A DNA stretch of 64,000 bases from an uncultured Eubacteriales bacterium (GTDB taxonomy: Bacteria; Bacillota; Clostridia; Oscillospirales; Acutalibacteraceae): NCBI GenBank assembly GCA_934477125.1, contig CAKSOL010000008.1, forward strand, positions 1 to 64,000. Reading direction: 5' to 3'. The first letter of the stretch is position 1; every line of letters starts with the position of its first letter. The notes under the pieces are model-generated. The model saw nothing but the letters and a program-made list of their open reading frames with translations. It did no database searches and was not told the origin of the DNA. Positions 51,295-60,864 of the stretch are shown here, piece by piece. The translations under genes were made by a program, and so were the position numbers.

Positions 51295-52212
51295 ATGAAA
51301 AAGCAGGAATCATCCTTAAAAAAGAAGTCCGGAATCGCTGACAGCGACAGTATAGGCTTCGCTTTAATGCTGGCGCCGTTCGCCATTCTCTTTATTCTCT
51401 TTACTGTTTTGCCCGTTATTTCATCTATAGTATTAAGCTTTTTTTCCTATGATATGATTTCCCTGCCGAAATTCAACGGCGTGGCAAATTATATGCGTAT
51501 GTTCACTCAGGATGAAATTTTTCCTAAGGCATTGCTTAACACTCTTAAATTTTCGGTTATAACAGGTCCGGTAAGCTATTTTATAAGCTTTCTGTTGGGC
51601 TGGCTGATTAACGAGCTGCGCCCTCTTGCCCGTTCGGCTCTGGCATTCCTGTTCTATGCGCCCTCCCTTGCCGGAGGCACGGTTATGATTTGGCAGGTTG
51701 CCTTTTCGGGCGACAGCTACGGCTACATAAACAACATCCTGCTTTCATTGGGGCTGATTGATACGCCAATCAACTGGTTCCAGAATACAAGCTATGTCGT
51801 TCCGGTTGTGATTATCGTTCAGCTCTGGTCGAGCATCGGCGTTGCGTTTCTGGCAAATATCGCCGGATTGCAGAACGTCAACCCGGAAATGTACGAGGCA
51901 GGCGCGCTCGACGGTATCCGCAACCGCTGGCATGAGCTGTGGTACATAACCTTACCGTCTATGAAATCAATACTGCTTTTCGGAGCGGTTATGCAGATTC
52001 AGGCAACCTTTTCGATAGGCGACACTATAAAAACGCTCGCAGGATATCCGTCGGTCGATAACGCGGTTGACACTATCGTTGTCCACCTGAGCGACGTCAG
52101 CTCCGTTCGTTATGAAATGGGCTATGCGGCTTCAATTTCGGTTATGCTGTTCGCTATGATGGCTATTGCCCGTATTGTCGTGGGCAAGGTGCTCGACCTG
52201 CTGGGAAAATAG
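51295..52212 (+). CDS. sugar ABC transporter permease
   Basis: 305 residues, six membrane helices, MalF-like, with the coupling loop 'EAGALDGIRNRWHELWYITLP'-type (core 'EAGALDGIRNRW'). Pairs with the next permease to form the membrane channel for the CBM-SBP. No ATPase gene is nearby; a shared MsmK/UgpC-type ATPase is inferred. Confidence 0.92.
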   Translation: MKKQESSLKKKSGIADSDSIGFALMLAPFAILFILFTVLPVISSIVLSFFSYDMISLPKFNGVANYMRMFTQDEIFPKALLNTLKFSVITGPVSYFISFLLGWLINELRPLARSALAFLFYAPSLAGGTVMIWQVAFSGDSYGYINNILLSLGLIDTPINWFQNTSYVVPVVIIVQLWSSIGVAFLANIAGLQNVNPEMYEAGALDGIRNRWHELWYITLPSMKSILLFGAVMQIQATFSIGDTIKTLAGYPSVDNAVDTIVVHLSDVSSVRYEMGYAASISVMLFAMMAIARIVVGKVLDLLGK

Positions 52213-52257
52213 GATATATAACGGTGACAATGCTTACCGGGGAAGGAGAGAAACAAA

Positions 52258-53124
52258 ATGAAGCCCTATGCTCAATATAAGCGTTTTACCCGCTCGCGCG
52301 CCGGAAACGTGGTCTATTTTTCTTTTTTGTTTTTAATGGGTCTGTTTTCCATGCTGCCGCTGGTTTACTGTATCTGCACCGCGTTCAAGCCGCTGGATGA
52401 ACTGCTGATTTTTCCGCCCCGTTTTTTTGTTTCGCGTCCTACTCTGGCTAATTTCACCGTATTGCCGACGCTGCTTGAAAAAATGCGGATACCGTTTTCG
52501 CGTTATATGTTCAACTCGATTTTCATTTCGATAGTATCAACGTTTCTGAATATTTTTGTTTCTTCAATGGCGGCTTTTACCCTCTCTAAATCAAAGCTGA
52601 AATTCCGCAATGCGTTTTTCTGGATTGTTCAGTTTTCGCTTTTGTATAACGGAACAACGCTCGGCGTTCCCCAATACCTGATTTTCAGCAAAATGGGAAT
52701 TATCGATACATACTGGGTGTATATTCTTCCCGCTATTCCGTCCTCAATGGGCGCTTTCCTGATTAAACAGTATGTGGATTCGGGAGTACCTGATACGATT
52801 ATGGAGGCGGCGAGAATAGACGGCGCCAACGTATTCGTTATCTACTGGAGAATAATTATGCCGATGATTAAGCCTGCCTGGATGACGCAGCTGCTGTTTT
52901 CGTTCCAGGGGATTTGGTCGATAACTCCGACTGCGGGAACCGTTTTCAGCGAAAATCTGAAAACATTGCCGTATGTTATGGGGTCTGTATCCGCCGGCGG
53001 CACCGCGCGTTCCGGCGCGGCTATGGCGTGTACGGTTCTGCTTATGCTGCCGCCGATACTGGTCTATTTCGTGTCTCAGAGCAACGTTATGGAGACTATG
53101 GGCTCTGCCGGAATTAAAGAATAA
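52258..53124 (+). CDS. sugar ABC transporter permease
   Basis: 288 residues, MalG-like with the loop 'EAARIDGANVFVIYWRIIMP' (six helices). Second half of the channel with the preceding permease. Confidence 0.92.
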   Translation: MKPYAQYKRFTRSRAGNVVYFSFLFLMGLFSMLPLVYCICTAFKPLDELLIFPPRFFVSRPTLANFTVLPTLLEKMRIPFSRYMFNSIFISIVSTFLNIFVSSMAAFTLSKSKLKFRNAFFWIVQFSLLYNGTTLGVPQYLIFSKMGIIDTYWVYILPAIPSSMGAFLIKQYVDSGVPDTIMEAARIDGANVFVIYWRIIMPMIKPAWMTQLLFSFQGIWSITPTAGTVFSENLKTLPYVMGSVSAGGTARSGAAMACTVLLMLPPILVYFVSQSNVMETMGSAGIKE

Positions 53125-53156
53125 TGCCTGAATATCAAAAGGAAGGGATGAAGTAC

Positions 53157-55247
53157 GTGAAAAAACTGATGTCCGTAGTATTTGCGGTTTTATTTGCTTT
53201 GTTCCTCTCTTTACCCGCTTTCGCGGCTGATACCGCGTCAAACATTACCTTTGTTCACCAAAGCTCCTCGGCAGGAAAATCGCAGGTGGCTGAAATCCCT
53301 GCCGTATATCGGGTAAAGGAAAGAATTGACGCCCGCAGCGTAGGTCTGGAAAAGACGATGGGCAGCATCACTTCGCTCGACTGCGATCCCGACGGCAATG
53401 TTTACGCGCTTTCGGGAGAGGGCAGGATTTACCGATTTGATAAAGATTATAATTTTACCGGAACGGTTGAAATTACCGACGCAAACGGCGAAAGGGTCGA
53501 TTTCAGCGGAGCCAAGGGAATTTACGCTCCGACCGTTTCCGAGCTGTATGTCTGCGATACCGCGCATAACCGTATTCTCTACTGCGTGGATTATAAGGTC
53601 AGACAGGAAATAACCCTTCCGGAAACCTCGCTTATCCCTGAGGATTTTGTTTTTAACCCTGCGCGCGTTGTACGCGACGAGGACGGTTATCTTTACGCCG
53701 TTTGCGACGGCTGCTATTACGGCGCTATTCTTTATACCCCTGAGGGCGAATTTTCCTGCTTCTTCGGGGCTAACACCGTTAAATCCACCGTTCTCAGCGC
53801 ACTCGGCAATTTATGGGACAGACTGACCATGAACGACGTTAAGCGGGCGCAGACCGTTAAAACGCTCCCGTTCCAGTTTTCCGATATCTGCATTGATGAA
53901 AACGGCTTTGTTTATACCTGCACCGGCAAGGGCGAGGGAACCGGACAGATAAGGATGCTTTCTCCCGGAGGCGACGGCATACTTGCCAACGCCGAGAACA
54001 CAAATTTCGGCGAGACTGAAACCGTTCGCCGGTATGACGCCGTTGTAAGCCAGAATTTCGTCGGAATTCAGGCGGACGGCGAGGGCTTGATTTACGCCGT
54101 TGACAAGGGCTTCGGTCTTATTTATATTTACGATACCCGCGGCACTCTTTTAGCTGCTTTCGGCGGCGGAATGGGTACCGGCGTTCAAAACGGCAACTTC
54201 AAAGCCGCCTCCGCAATATGCTTAAAGGGCAGCGATGTTCTTGTTGCGGATGAAATCAATTCTTCCATAACCGTGTTTTCGCTAAGCGAGTTCGGAGAAA
54301 CCTATCTGAAAGCTCAGAAGCATACGGTTAAAAGCGAATTGACCGAGGCAAAGCCGCTTTGGGAAGCAGTTTTACAGCAGGACCCGATTAACCGGCTCGC
54401 TTTAACGGGCTTGTCCGAGGCAGCCTACCTGGAGGAGGATTATCCCGCCGCTATGTCCTATGCCAAGCGGTGCGGAGACAGCTCACTTTACAGCAAGGCG
54501 CGCGTTAAGTATCAGAACCGGTATGTTTCCGATAATTTCTGGTGGATTTTCCTGATTGCCGTATCGGTAATCGCAGGGATGTGCGTGCTGCTGGTATACA
54601 GCGTTAAGCATGAGGTTCATATTATTAAAAACCGGAAGCTCAGGGCGCCCTTCAGCGCGATTATCCATCCGTTTGAGACATTCGGCGAAATCAAGGAGAA
54701 AAATATCGGTTCGGTAGCTCTTGCCGCCGTTTTCACCCTGCTCTTTTTCCTTTCCTCCGCCGCTGCGTCGATTTGGAGCGATTTCCGGTATACCTCCTAT
54801 AATTCCGATAATTATAATTCCCTGTTCCAGCTGCTCCAGACCTCCGGCTTGATTCTTGTTTGGACGGCGGCAAACTGGGGAATCAGTACCCTGCAGGAGG
54901 GTAAGGGAAAGCTGAAAGAGGTTTTCATTGTCACCTCTTACAGCGTACTTCCGCTGATTTTATATAATATTGTTTCAATTCCGCTTACATATGTTGTTGC
55001 GGACGCCGGCAGCGCCCTGATTTCGGGACTTCATCTGCTCGCTCTGATTTTATGCGGCGTGCTGCTGTCGGTAGGACTTATGAAAATTCATGATTACAGC
55101 TTTTTCAAGTTGCTGGTTACCGCATTGATATCGGTACTGCTGATTATTCTGATTATCTTTGTTGTCTTTATGGTCGGTATGCTGCTCGCGCAGTTCTTCG
55201 GGTTCTTTGTTGAGGCGGCAACCGAGCTGATACGGAACAACAAATAG
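53157..55247 (+). CDS. beta-propeller/TPR/Yip1 membrane protein
   Basis: 696 residues. Signal peptide ('VVFAVLFALFLSLPAFAA'). From about residue 60 to 390 an NHL-type propeller ('SLDCDPDGNVYALSGEGRI', 'ELYVCDTAHNRILYCVD', 'DVLVADEINSSITVF'). Residues 395-440 look like TPR helices ('LWEAVLQQDPINRLALTGLS' in part). A membrane helix at about 465 precedes a C-terminal Yip1 domain of about five helices. I recall such proteins beside DUF5696 genes in Firmicute sugar loci, but know no function. The start is GTG at 53157, nine bases after GGAAGGG; the ATG at 53148 abuts that site and the one at 53124 precedes it. Confidence 0.82.
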   Translation: MKKLMSVVFAVLFALFLSLPAFAADTASNITFVHQSSSAGKSQVAEIPAVYRVKERIDARSVGLEKTMGSITSLDCDPDGNVYALSGEGRIYRFDKDYNFTGTVEITDANGERVDFSGAKGIYAPTVSELYVCDTAHNRILYCVDYKVRQEITLPETSLIPEDFVFNPARVVRDEDGYLYAVCDGCYYGAILYTPEGEFSCFFGANTVKSTVLSALGNLWDRLTMNDVKRAQTVKTLPFQFSDICIDENGFVYTCTGKGEGTGQIRMLSPGGDGILANAENTNFGETETVRRYDAVVSQNFVGIQADGEGLIYAVDKGFGLIYIYDTRGTLLAAFGGGMGTGVQNGNFKAASAICLKGSDVLVADEINSSITVFSLSEFGETYLKAQKHTVKSELTEAKPLWEAVLQQDPINRLALTGLSEAAYLEEDYPAAMSYAKRCGDSSLYSKARVKYQNRYVSDNFWWIFLIAVSVIAGMCVLLVYSVKHEVHIIKNRKLRAPFSAIIHPFETFGEIKEKNIGSVALAAVFTLLFFLSSAAASIWSDFRYTSYNSDNYNSLFQLLQTSGLILVWTAANWGISTLQEGKGKLKEVFIVTSYSVLPLILYNIVSIPLTYVVADAGSALISGLHLLALILCGVLLSVGLMKIHDYSFFKLLVTALISVLLIILIIFVVFMVGMLLAQFFGFFVEAATELIRNNK

Positions 55248-55282
55248 CGCATTGCCTGAAATACAGAGAAAGGAGCGGCTTT

Positions 55283-57484
55283 ATGAAGAACTTAAAAAGC
55301 GGATTAGCCGTTATTATGGCGTTATCGGTTTTGCTCGGACTGTCCTCCTGCGGGAAAGCAAGGTCTGCGGACTATAAGCTCCCGGATGAGTTTTCCGCCG
55401 TAACCGATGAGGTTATCGCCCAAAACAGCCGTTATTCCCTCGTTTGGAATAACGAATCTAAGAATGTCTTTTTAAAGAGCAGCTCCTCGCAGAAAATCTG
55501 GGGAACCGTGCCTTATGAATACTTTCAGACAGGGGAAACAAGCTACAGCCTTTCCTCTCCTGTACAGATTGAATACTATAATTCAAACGACGGCTCCATG
55601 AACACTCTCAATGCTCTCGACTGCATAGAGGGGAATACGGTTTCCGCCGAAAAAACCGAGAACGGCATTAAGGTTTCCTATTGGTTTGAAGAACCGAAAA
55701 TTTCCGTTGCGCTCAGCTATACCCTGCGCGAGGACTCTCTGCTGATATCGCTTAACAGCGACGATATAACCGAGGGCGAAATCAACAGCCTGACAGGCGT
55801 CTCGGTAGCTCCGTACCTTTGCTCCGTTAAAAACGGAACGGAGGGCGACTATCTCTTTGTCCCGACAGGAAACGGCGCAGTAATGTATACCGATACTCAG
55901 CCGGACGACAGCGCCCGCAGCTTTTCAGCGGAGGTTTACGGCAACGACCCCGTCCGCAAGCAGTTTGATATGCCGTCGGCTACCGAGGAAATCCGCCTCC
56001 CGGTTTACGGGGTTAAAAGCGGAAACGACGGACTTTTCGCCATAATCGAGGAGGGTCAGGGAGCAGCAAGCATTAACGCTCTCGCAGGAAACCCGGCAAA
56101 CGGCTATTCTGCGGTTTACGCCTCGTTCAATGTCCGCGGCTATAACCGCGCCGAGCTGGAGGCTTATGCTACAATTATTCTCAATAACAAGCGTCCTAAG
56201 GGGAAGGTCTTTTCCGTAGGCTTTTATCCTCTGGAAAACGACGCGTCTTACAGTAAGATGGCGGCGGTTTATAAGGAATATCTTTCGGAAAACGGACTTC
56301 TTGAGAAATCCGGCTCCGCTCAGAAGGACTGTATGATTACCTTTACCGGCGGCGCGCTTAAAAGAACCTTTACTCTCGGTATTCCGCACGACGTTATAAG
56401 CGTATTGACCGATTTTTCCGCAGCGGAGGAGATATTAAAGGATATTTCAAAGAACACCTCGGCTGACGTTGACGTCCGCCTTTACGGCTTCGGTCAGACC
56501 GGAGCGGATAAAACCTATGTCGGCGGCGGATTTTCATTTTCTTCAAAATTCGGCGGAATGTCCGGCTATAAATCGCTGAACGGCTTTTGCCGCGAAAACG
56601 GTTTTGACCTATACGCCGATTACGATATAATTCAGTTTTCAAAAGGCCATAACGGATATAGCAGCTTCAGGGACACCGCCCTCAGCGCTAATATGCAGCG
56701 CGCGGCGGTGCAGCCGATAACAAAAAATACCGTAAGCTATGACGAGGACGCTCCGAAAACCGTGTTTTTAAAGCGCGAAAAGCTGTCCGATGCTATGGAA
56801 CGGCTGCTTGAAAGCTGCGGAAAAAATGTTGACGGTCTTTCCCTCGCCTCTCTCGGCAATCTGGCTTATTCAGATTATTCCGCGGAAGGCACTATGCAAA
56901 AGGGCGCGCTCCGCGAGCAGTTCGGCGCATTGATTAAAAAGGCATCGGAAAACCATAAGCTGCTTTTAAGCAACCCGAATGACTACGCGGCAGGACTGTG
57001 CGACGTAATCTGCGACCTGCCGACGCAAAACGGCGGATACGCCTGCTTCGACGAGGAGGTTCCGTTTTACGCTTTGGTATACCGCGGAGCAATTCCGCTT
57101 TACGGCAGAGCGCTGAACCTTTCGGTCAATAAGGAGGAACAGCTGCTTTCTCAAATGGAGGCGGGAATTGCACCCGCGTTCCGTCTTACCGAAACTGCCG
57201 ACCGCGGGCTTGCCTCCTCCTATGCCGATGTTTCATCACGCACCGTTTATGAAAATAACAGAAACGATATTGCCGAAATTCTGTCGGCGTGCAGCGATAC
57301 TCTCGCCAGACTTTCGGATTCCGAGCTGCTTGAGCATACGGTGCTTTCCAAAGGCGTAACCCGTTCCGTTTTTGCCGGAGGAAAGGTTATGTATGTAAAC
57401 CATACCGAAAAGGAAGTTACCGTAAACGGCTGCGCGGTAGCGCCGAAATCCTTCAGGCTCGCGGATGAGGAGGGCGTGCAATGA
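55283..57484 (+). CDS. DUF5696 family lipoprotein
   Basis: 733 residues. Lipobox 'LLGLSSCG'. An N-terminal beta-rich domain of about 280 residues is followed by a TIM-barrel-like region ('GKVFSVGFYPLEND', 'DLYADYDIIQFSKGH', 'DGLSLASLGNLAYSDYSAEG' in part), as expected for an uncharacterised glycoside-hydrolase-like family. Candidate acidic residues include the Asp in 'LYADYDII' and the Asp in 'LAYSDYS'. The substrate is unknown; the setting next to GH26 suggests a mannan- or glucan-type glycan. Overlaps the next permease gene by four bases. Confidence 0.82.
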   Translation: MKNLKSGLAVIMALSVLLGLSSCGKARSADYKLPDEFSAVTDEVIAQNSRYSLVWNNESKNVFLKSSSSQKIWGTVPYEYFQTGETSYSLSSPVQIEYYNSNDGSMNTLNALDCIEGNTVSAEKTENGIKVSYWFEEPKISVALSYTLREDSLLISLNSDDITEGEINSLTGVSVAPYLCSVKNGTEGDYLFVPTGNGAVMYTDTQPDDSARSFSAEVYGNDPVRKQFDMPSATEEIRLPVYGVKSGNDGLFAIIEEGQGAASINALAGNPANGYSAVYASFNVRGYNRAELEAYATIILNNKRPKGKVFSVGFYPLENDASYSKMAAVYKEYLSENGLLEKSGSAQKDCMITFTGGALKRTFTLGIPHDVISVLTDFSAAEEILKDISKNTSADVDVRLYGFGQTGADKTYVGGGFSFSSKFGGMSGYKSLNGFCRENGFDLYADYDIIQFSKGHNGYSSFRDTALSANMQRAAVQPITKNTVSYDEDAPKTVFLKREKLSDAMERLLESCGKNVDGLSLASLGNLAYSDYSAEGTMQKGALREQFGALIKKASENHKLLLSNPNDYAAGLCDVICDLPTQNGGYACFDEEVPFYALVYRGAIPLYGRALNLSVNKEEQLLSQMEAGIAPAFRLTETADRGLASSYADVSSRTVYENNRNDIAEILSACSDTLARLSDSELLEHTVLSKGVTRSVFAGGKVMYVNHTEKEVTVNGCAVAPKSFRLADEEGVQ

Positions 57485-58404
57485 AAAGAAGAAAACAGGG
57501 CGGAATAGAATCTATAAAGCGCAGATACGGCGCGCTGTTTATAGCTCCGTGGGTGTTCGGCGTGGCTCTGTTTGTCATTGTTCCGGTTTTAACGTTCTTT
57601 CGGTACAGCTTTTCCGACATTGAAATAACCGCCGCCGGAATAAAAACAACCTTTGCGGGACTCAAGCATTATAAATACATCTTTACAGAGTACCCGTATT
57701 ACGCCGATATGTTCCGGTCGTCGCTGTCAAGTATGATAACGTCGCTGCCGATAGTTGTTGCGCTGTCGATGATTTTAGCCGTTATTCTCAATCAGAAATT
57801 CCGCGGCAGAACCTTTGCCCGCGCGGTATTCTTTCTGCCGGTTATCATAGCATCGGGAGTGGTTATGGACGTTGTAAACGGCTTCGGAATGACCAGTCAG
57901 GTGACCTCGGCTATGACTGCCGGAGCGGAAACCGGCGCGGCTGCCGCCGGCTCGGAATATATGGAAATTATCGATTTCGTGGCGCTGCTCGAAAGATTTA
58001 ATCTTCCGCCTCAGATTAACAGCCTGCTTGTTACATATCTTACCGATACCTTTAATTTAATCTGGAACTGCGGAATTCAGATTTTGCTTTTTGTTGCCGG
58101 TCTGCAAACTATTCCGTCTCAGCTTTACGAAGCCGGACGGGTTGAGGGAATTACCGCCTGGGAGCAGTTCTGGTATATCACGTTCCCGATGATGTCGCGC
58201 ATTGTCCTGCTGGTTGTGTTTTACACCATGGTTGAGCTTTTCACCGAAAACGGCACTTTGGTCGATACCGCCGTCAGACTGATGGGCAACACTGATTATT
58301 CAACCTCCGCCGCCATGCTTTGGCCGTATTTCGGCGCGGTAGGAGCCGCTATCGGACTGATAATGTTCCTGTTCAGCCGGTGCTGTCTTAAAAAATGGGA
58401 GTAA
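57481..58404 (+). CDS. sugar ABC transporter permease
   Basis: 307 residues, MalF-like, six helices, coupling loop 'EAGRVEGITAWEQFWYITFP'. It carries an Ala/Gly-rich insertion in an external loop at about residues 143-160. Starts within the DUF5696 stop, so coupled to it. Confidence 0.92.
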   Translation: MKRRKQGGIESIKRRYGALFIAPWVFGVALFVIVPVLTFFRYSFSDIEITAAGIKTTFAGLKHYKYIFTEYPYYADMFRSSLSSMITSLPIVVALSMILAVILNQKFRGRTFARAVFFLPVIIASGVVMDVVNGFGMTSQVTSAMTAGAETGAAAAGSEYMEIIDFVALLERFNLPPQINSLLVTYLTDTFNLIWNCGIQILLFVAGLQTIPSQLYEAGRVEGITAWEQFWYITFPMMSRIVLLVVFYTMVELFTENGTLVDTAVRLMGNTDYSTSAAMLWPYFGAVGAAIGLIMFLFSRCCLKKWE

Positions 58405-58426
58405 TCCCGGAAAGGATAACCGAAAA

Positions 58427-59380
58427 ATGAACAAAACCGTTCTGAAAAATAAAACTAAGGGCGTCGGTGTTTCGGTGCTGCGGATGCTGTTTCTGCTGGC
58501 ATTTGAATTTGTTCTGCTCTATCCCGTTATTTTTATGATAAGCAACTCGTTCAAGGTCACTTCGGATACGCTGAATCCCGCCGTAAAATGGTTTTCTCTG
58601 TCTCCTACGACATACGGCTATAAGGTCGCCTGGATGGCTTTCGATTATTGGAACGGACTGAAAATAACCTTTCTTTTCGGAATTGTTTCCGGTCTTATTG
58701 AGGTTGTAACCTGCGCGGTTTACGCATACGGACTTTCCCGCTTTGAGCTTAAATTCAAAAAGCTCTGGATGTTCCTGCTTATCGTAACCATCCTTATCCC
58801 CGATGTTATGCTCATTATTCCGCGTATACTGAACTTCCGGTATATGGATGTTTTCGGAATACTGGGGCTGTTTTATAAGCTGACCGGCGTTGACCTGCGG
58901 GTTAATATCACCGATACGGTTTGGACGTTCTATCTTCCGTCGCTGTTCGGAGTAGGCTTAAAGGGCGGACTGTTTATCTATATTTATATGCAGTTCTTCA
59001 AGGGTCTGCCCAGAGAGCTTGAGGAGGCGGCTTGGATTGACGGCGCGGGTCCGGTTCAGACCTTTATCCGCATAATTATTCCGAGCTCCGGAGTCGTTAT
59101 TCTTACGGTGTTTATCTTTTCCTTTATATGGCATTGGAACGACTGGCTGCTTGCGACTATGTATACGGAAAATAACCACACTCTGGCATTTACCCTCAGA
59201 AATATTTCCGGATATATCGGTCAGCTGTGGTCGAGTATGAAGATTTCCGCCGATTCGTCTGCCTACTACGGCGCACCTCTGGCGGCGTGCCTGATGTTTA
59301 TAGCTCCGCCGACTCTGCTTTACGTTATTTTGCAGCGTCACTTTATCGAAAGCGTTGACCGCGTTGGTATTGTAGGATAA
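58427..59380 (+). CDS. sugar ABC transporter permease
   Basis: 317 residues, MalG-like with 'EEAAWIDGAGPVQTFIRIIIP'-type loop (core 'EEAAWIDGAGPVQTF'). Pairs with the permease before it for the second transporter. Confidence 0.92.
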   Translation: MNKTVLKNKTKGVGVSVLRMLFLLAFEFVLLYPVIFMISNSFKVTSDTLNPAVKWFSLSPTTYGYKVAWMAFDYWNGLKITFLFGIVSGLIEVVTCAVYAYGLSRFELKFKKLWMFLLIVTILIPDVMLIIPRILNFRYMDVFGILGLFYKLTGVDLRVNITDTVWTFYLPSLFGVGLKGGLFIYIYMQFFKGLPRELEEAAWIDGAGPVQTFIRIIIPSSGVVILTVFIFSFIWHWNDWLLATMYTENNHTLAFTLRNISGYIGQLWSSMKISADSSAYYGAPLAACLMFIAPPTLLYVILQRHFIESVDRVGIVG

Positions 59381-59430
59381 AACTTTGAAATACGGGCTTT
59401 TGCCCTGAATAAAAAAAGGAGAAAGAGCTT

Positions 59431-60843
59431 ATGAAAAAAAGAATATTGAAATCTGCATGCCTTGTTTTGGTTTTTTCCATGCTGTTTTCGGTGTGCGCGT
59501 GCAAAAAGAAGCCCCAGGAGTATTCCTCAACGGTAATCTGGGAGGATGAAGAAAGCTCCTCCGGCTCCGGAAATGCGTCCGGTCAGGAGTCAGGCGGCTC
59601 AAACAGCTCATCCGGCAGCACACAGTCTACAAAAATGACCAACCTTACCCGCGACCAGGTTATGGCGCAGATGCCCGAAAAGCTTAAAGGCACAACCATT
59701 AAGTATATGTCATGGGATAACCCGAAGGCAAGCGTTGAAAAGGACGCTATCGCGGCTTTTGAAAAGGCAACCGGTATTACCGTTGAGGTTGAGCAGGTTG
59801 ACCTTACGAAGAAATTCGATATTTTAACCTCGCGTATTGCGGCAGGCAATGCGCCGGATATTTTCAGAACCGATGAAATTTATCCGTCAATCGTTAAAAA
59901 CCTCCAGCCTATCGATAACCTCAGCTATAATTTCAACGATAAGGCTTGGAACTGGCAGATGATGCACGATTTCACCTTTAACGGAAAAACCTACGGTATG
60001 CTGCTCCAGGATACCCCGTTTATTCCGATTGCGCTGCTTTTCTATAACAAGGCCGCTCTTAAAAAGGCTGAAATGGATAATATGGACCCCTATACCATAT
60101 GGCATAACAATCCCAACGATTGGACCTGGTCAAAATTCTGGGAGCTTTGCGATACCTTTGTAAACCGTAACGGAAATAAGGACGGCTACTACGGCGCAGG
60201 CTTTGGTGATACCTATGTTTACGCCTACGTCCGCTCGTTCGGTTTTACCAACATAACCTACGATTATAAGGAAAACAAATATACCTCTCAGCTCAAAAAC
60301 CCGAAATACGTTGAGCTTATGAAAACTCTTGCCGATAAGGTTCAGAGCAAGGCGATAGCCTGGCAGGCAGGCGGCGGCTTTGAGCAGGGACAGACTCTCT
60401 TTGAGTATAACTGGAGCCAGAACACCAATGCCGGCAACATTTACTATAAGAACCTGAAGGACCGCAACAACTTAGGCATTGTTCCTATGCCGACCGATTC
60501 AACGTCAACCCTTTGCTATCAGCACTATATGCTCTGCATACCGGTCGGAGCCAAAAATCCCGAGGCAGTTCCTTACTTCGTCCGCTATATTCAGGACCGC
60601 AAGGGCTATAACCTCGATACGCTGTATGCCGTTCCCAACTCTCAGGAGGTTATCGAATGGACTCTTGACCGCGCTAAAAAGCAGCAGAATCTTTTTGTCG
60701 GCAGCTCGGTTCATAATTACAGCTATATTTACGGACTTTTGGGAGCGGATTCCTCTCAGACCAAAAAATTCTGCGATTCATTCGCTGCCGCGTTTGAGGC
60801 TGCCGCAAACAACAACAATAAAGCTATATCGGAGTTGAAATAA
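59431..60843 (+). CDS. sugar-binding lipoprotein
   Basis: 470 residues. Lipobox-like 'LFSVCAC' then a Ser/Gly linker. Family-1 sugar-binding fold with 'KYMSWDNPKASVEKDAIAAF' in type and 'SRIAAGNAPDIFRTDEI', 'WHNNPNDWTWSKFWELCDTF'. Binding partner of the two permeases just upstream. Starts after AAAGGAG. Confidence 0.92.
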   Translation: MKKRILKSACLVLVFSMLFSVCACKKKPQEYSSTVIWEDEESSSGSGNASGQESGGSNSSSGSTQSTKMTNLTRDQVMAQMPEKLKGTTIKYMSWDNPKASVEKDAIAAFEKATGITVEVEQVDLTKKFDILTSRIAAGNAPDIFRTDEIYPSIVKNLQPIDNLSYNFNDKAWNWQMMHDFTFNGKTYGMLLQDTPFIPIALLFYNKAALKKAEMDNMDPYTIWHNNPNDWTWSKFWELCDTFVNRNGNKDGYYGAGFGDTYVYAYVRSFGFTNITYDYKENKYTSQLKNPKYVELMKTLADKVQSKAIAWQAGGGFEQGQTLFEYNWSQNTNAGNIYYKNLKDRNNLGIVPMPTDSTSTLCYQHYMLCIPVGAKNPEAVPYFVRYIQDRKGYNLDTLYAVPNSQEVIEWTLDRAKKQQNLFVGSSVHNYSYIYGLLGADSSQTKKFCDSFAAAFEAAANNNNKAISELK

Positions 60844-60864
60844 AGTTAAAGCGAGGTACCTTTC

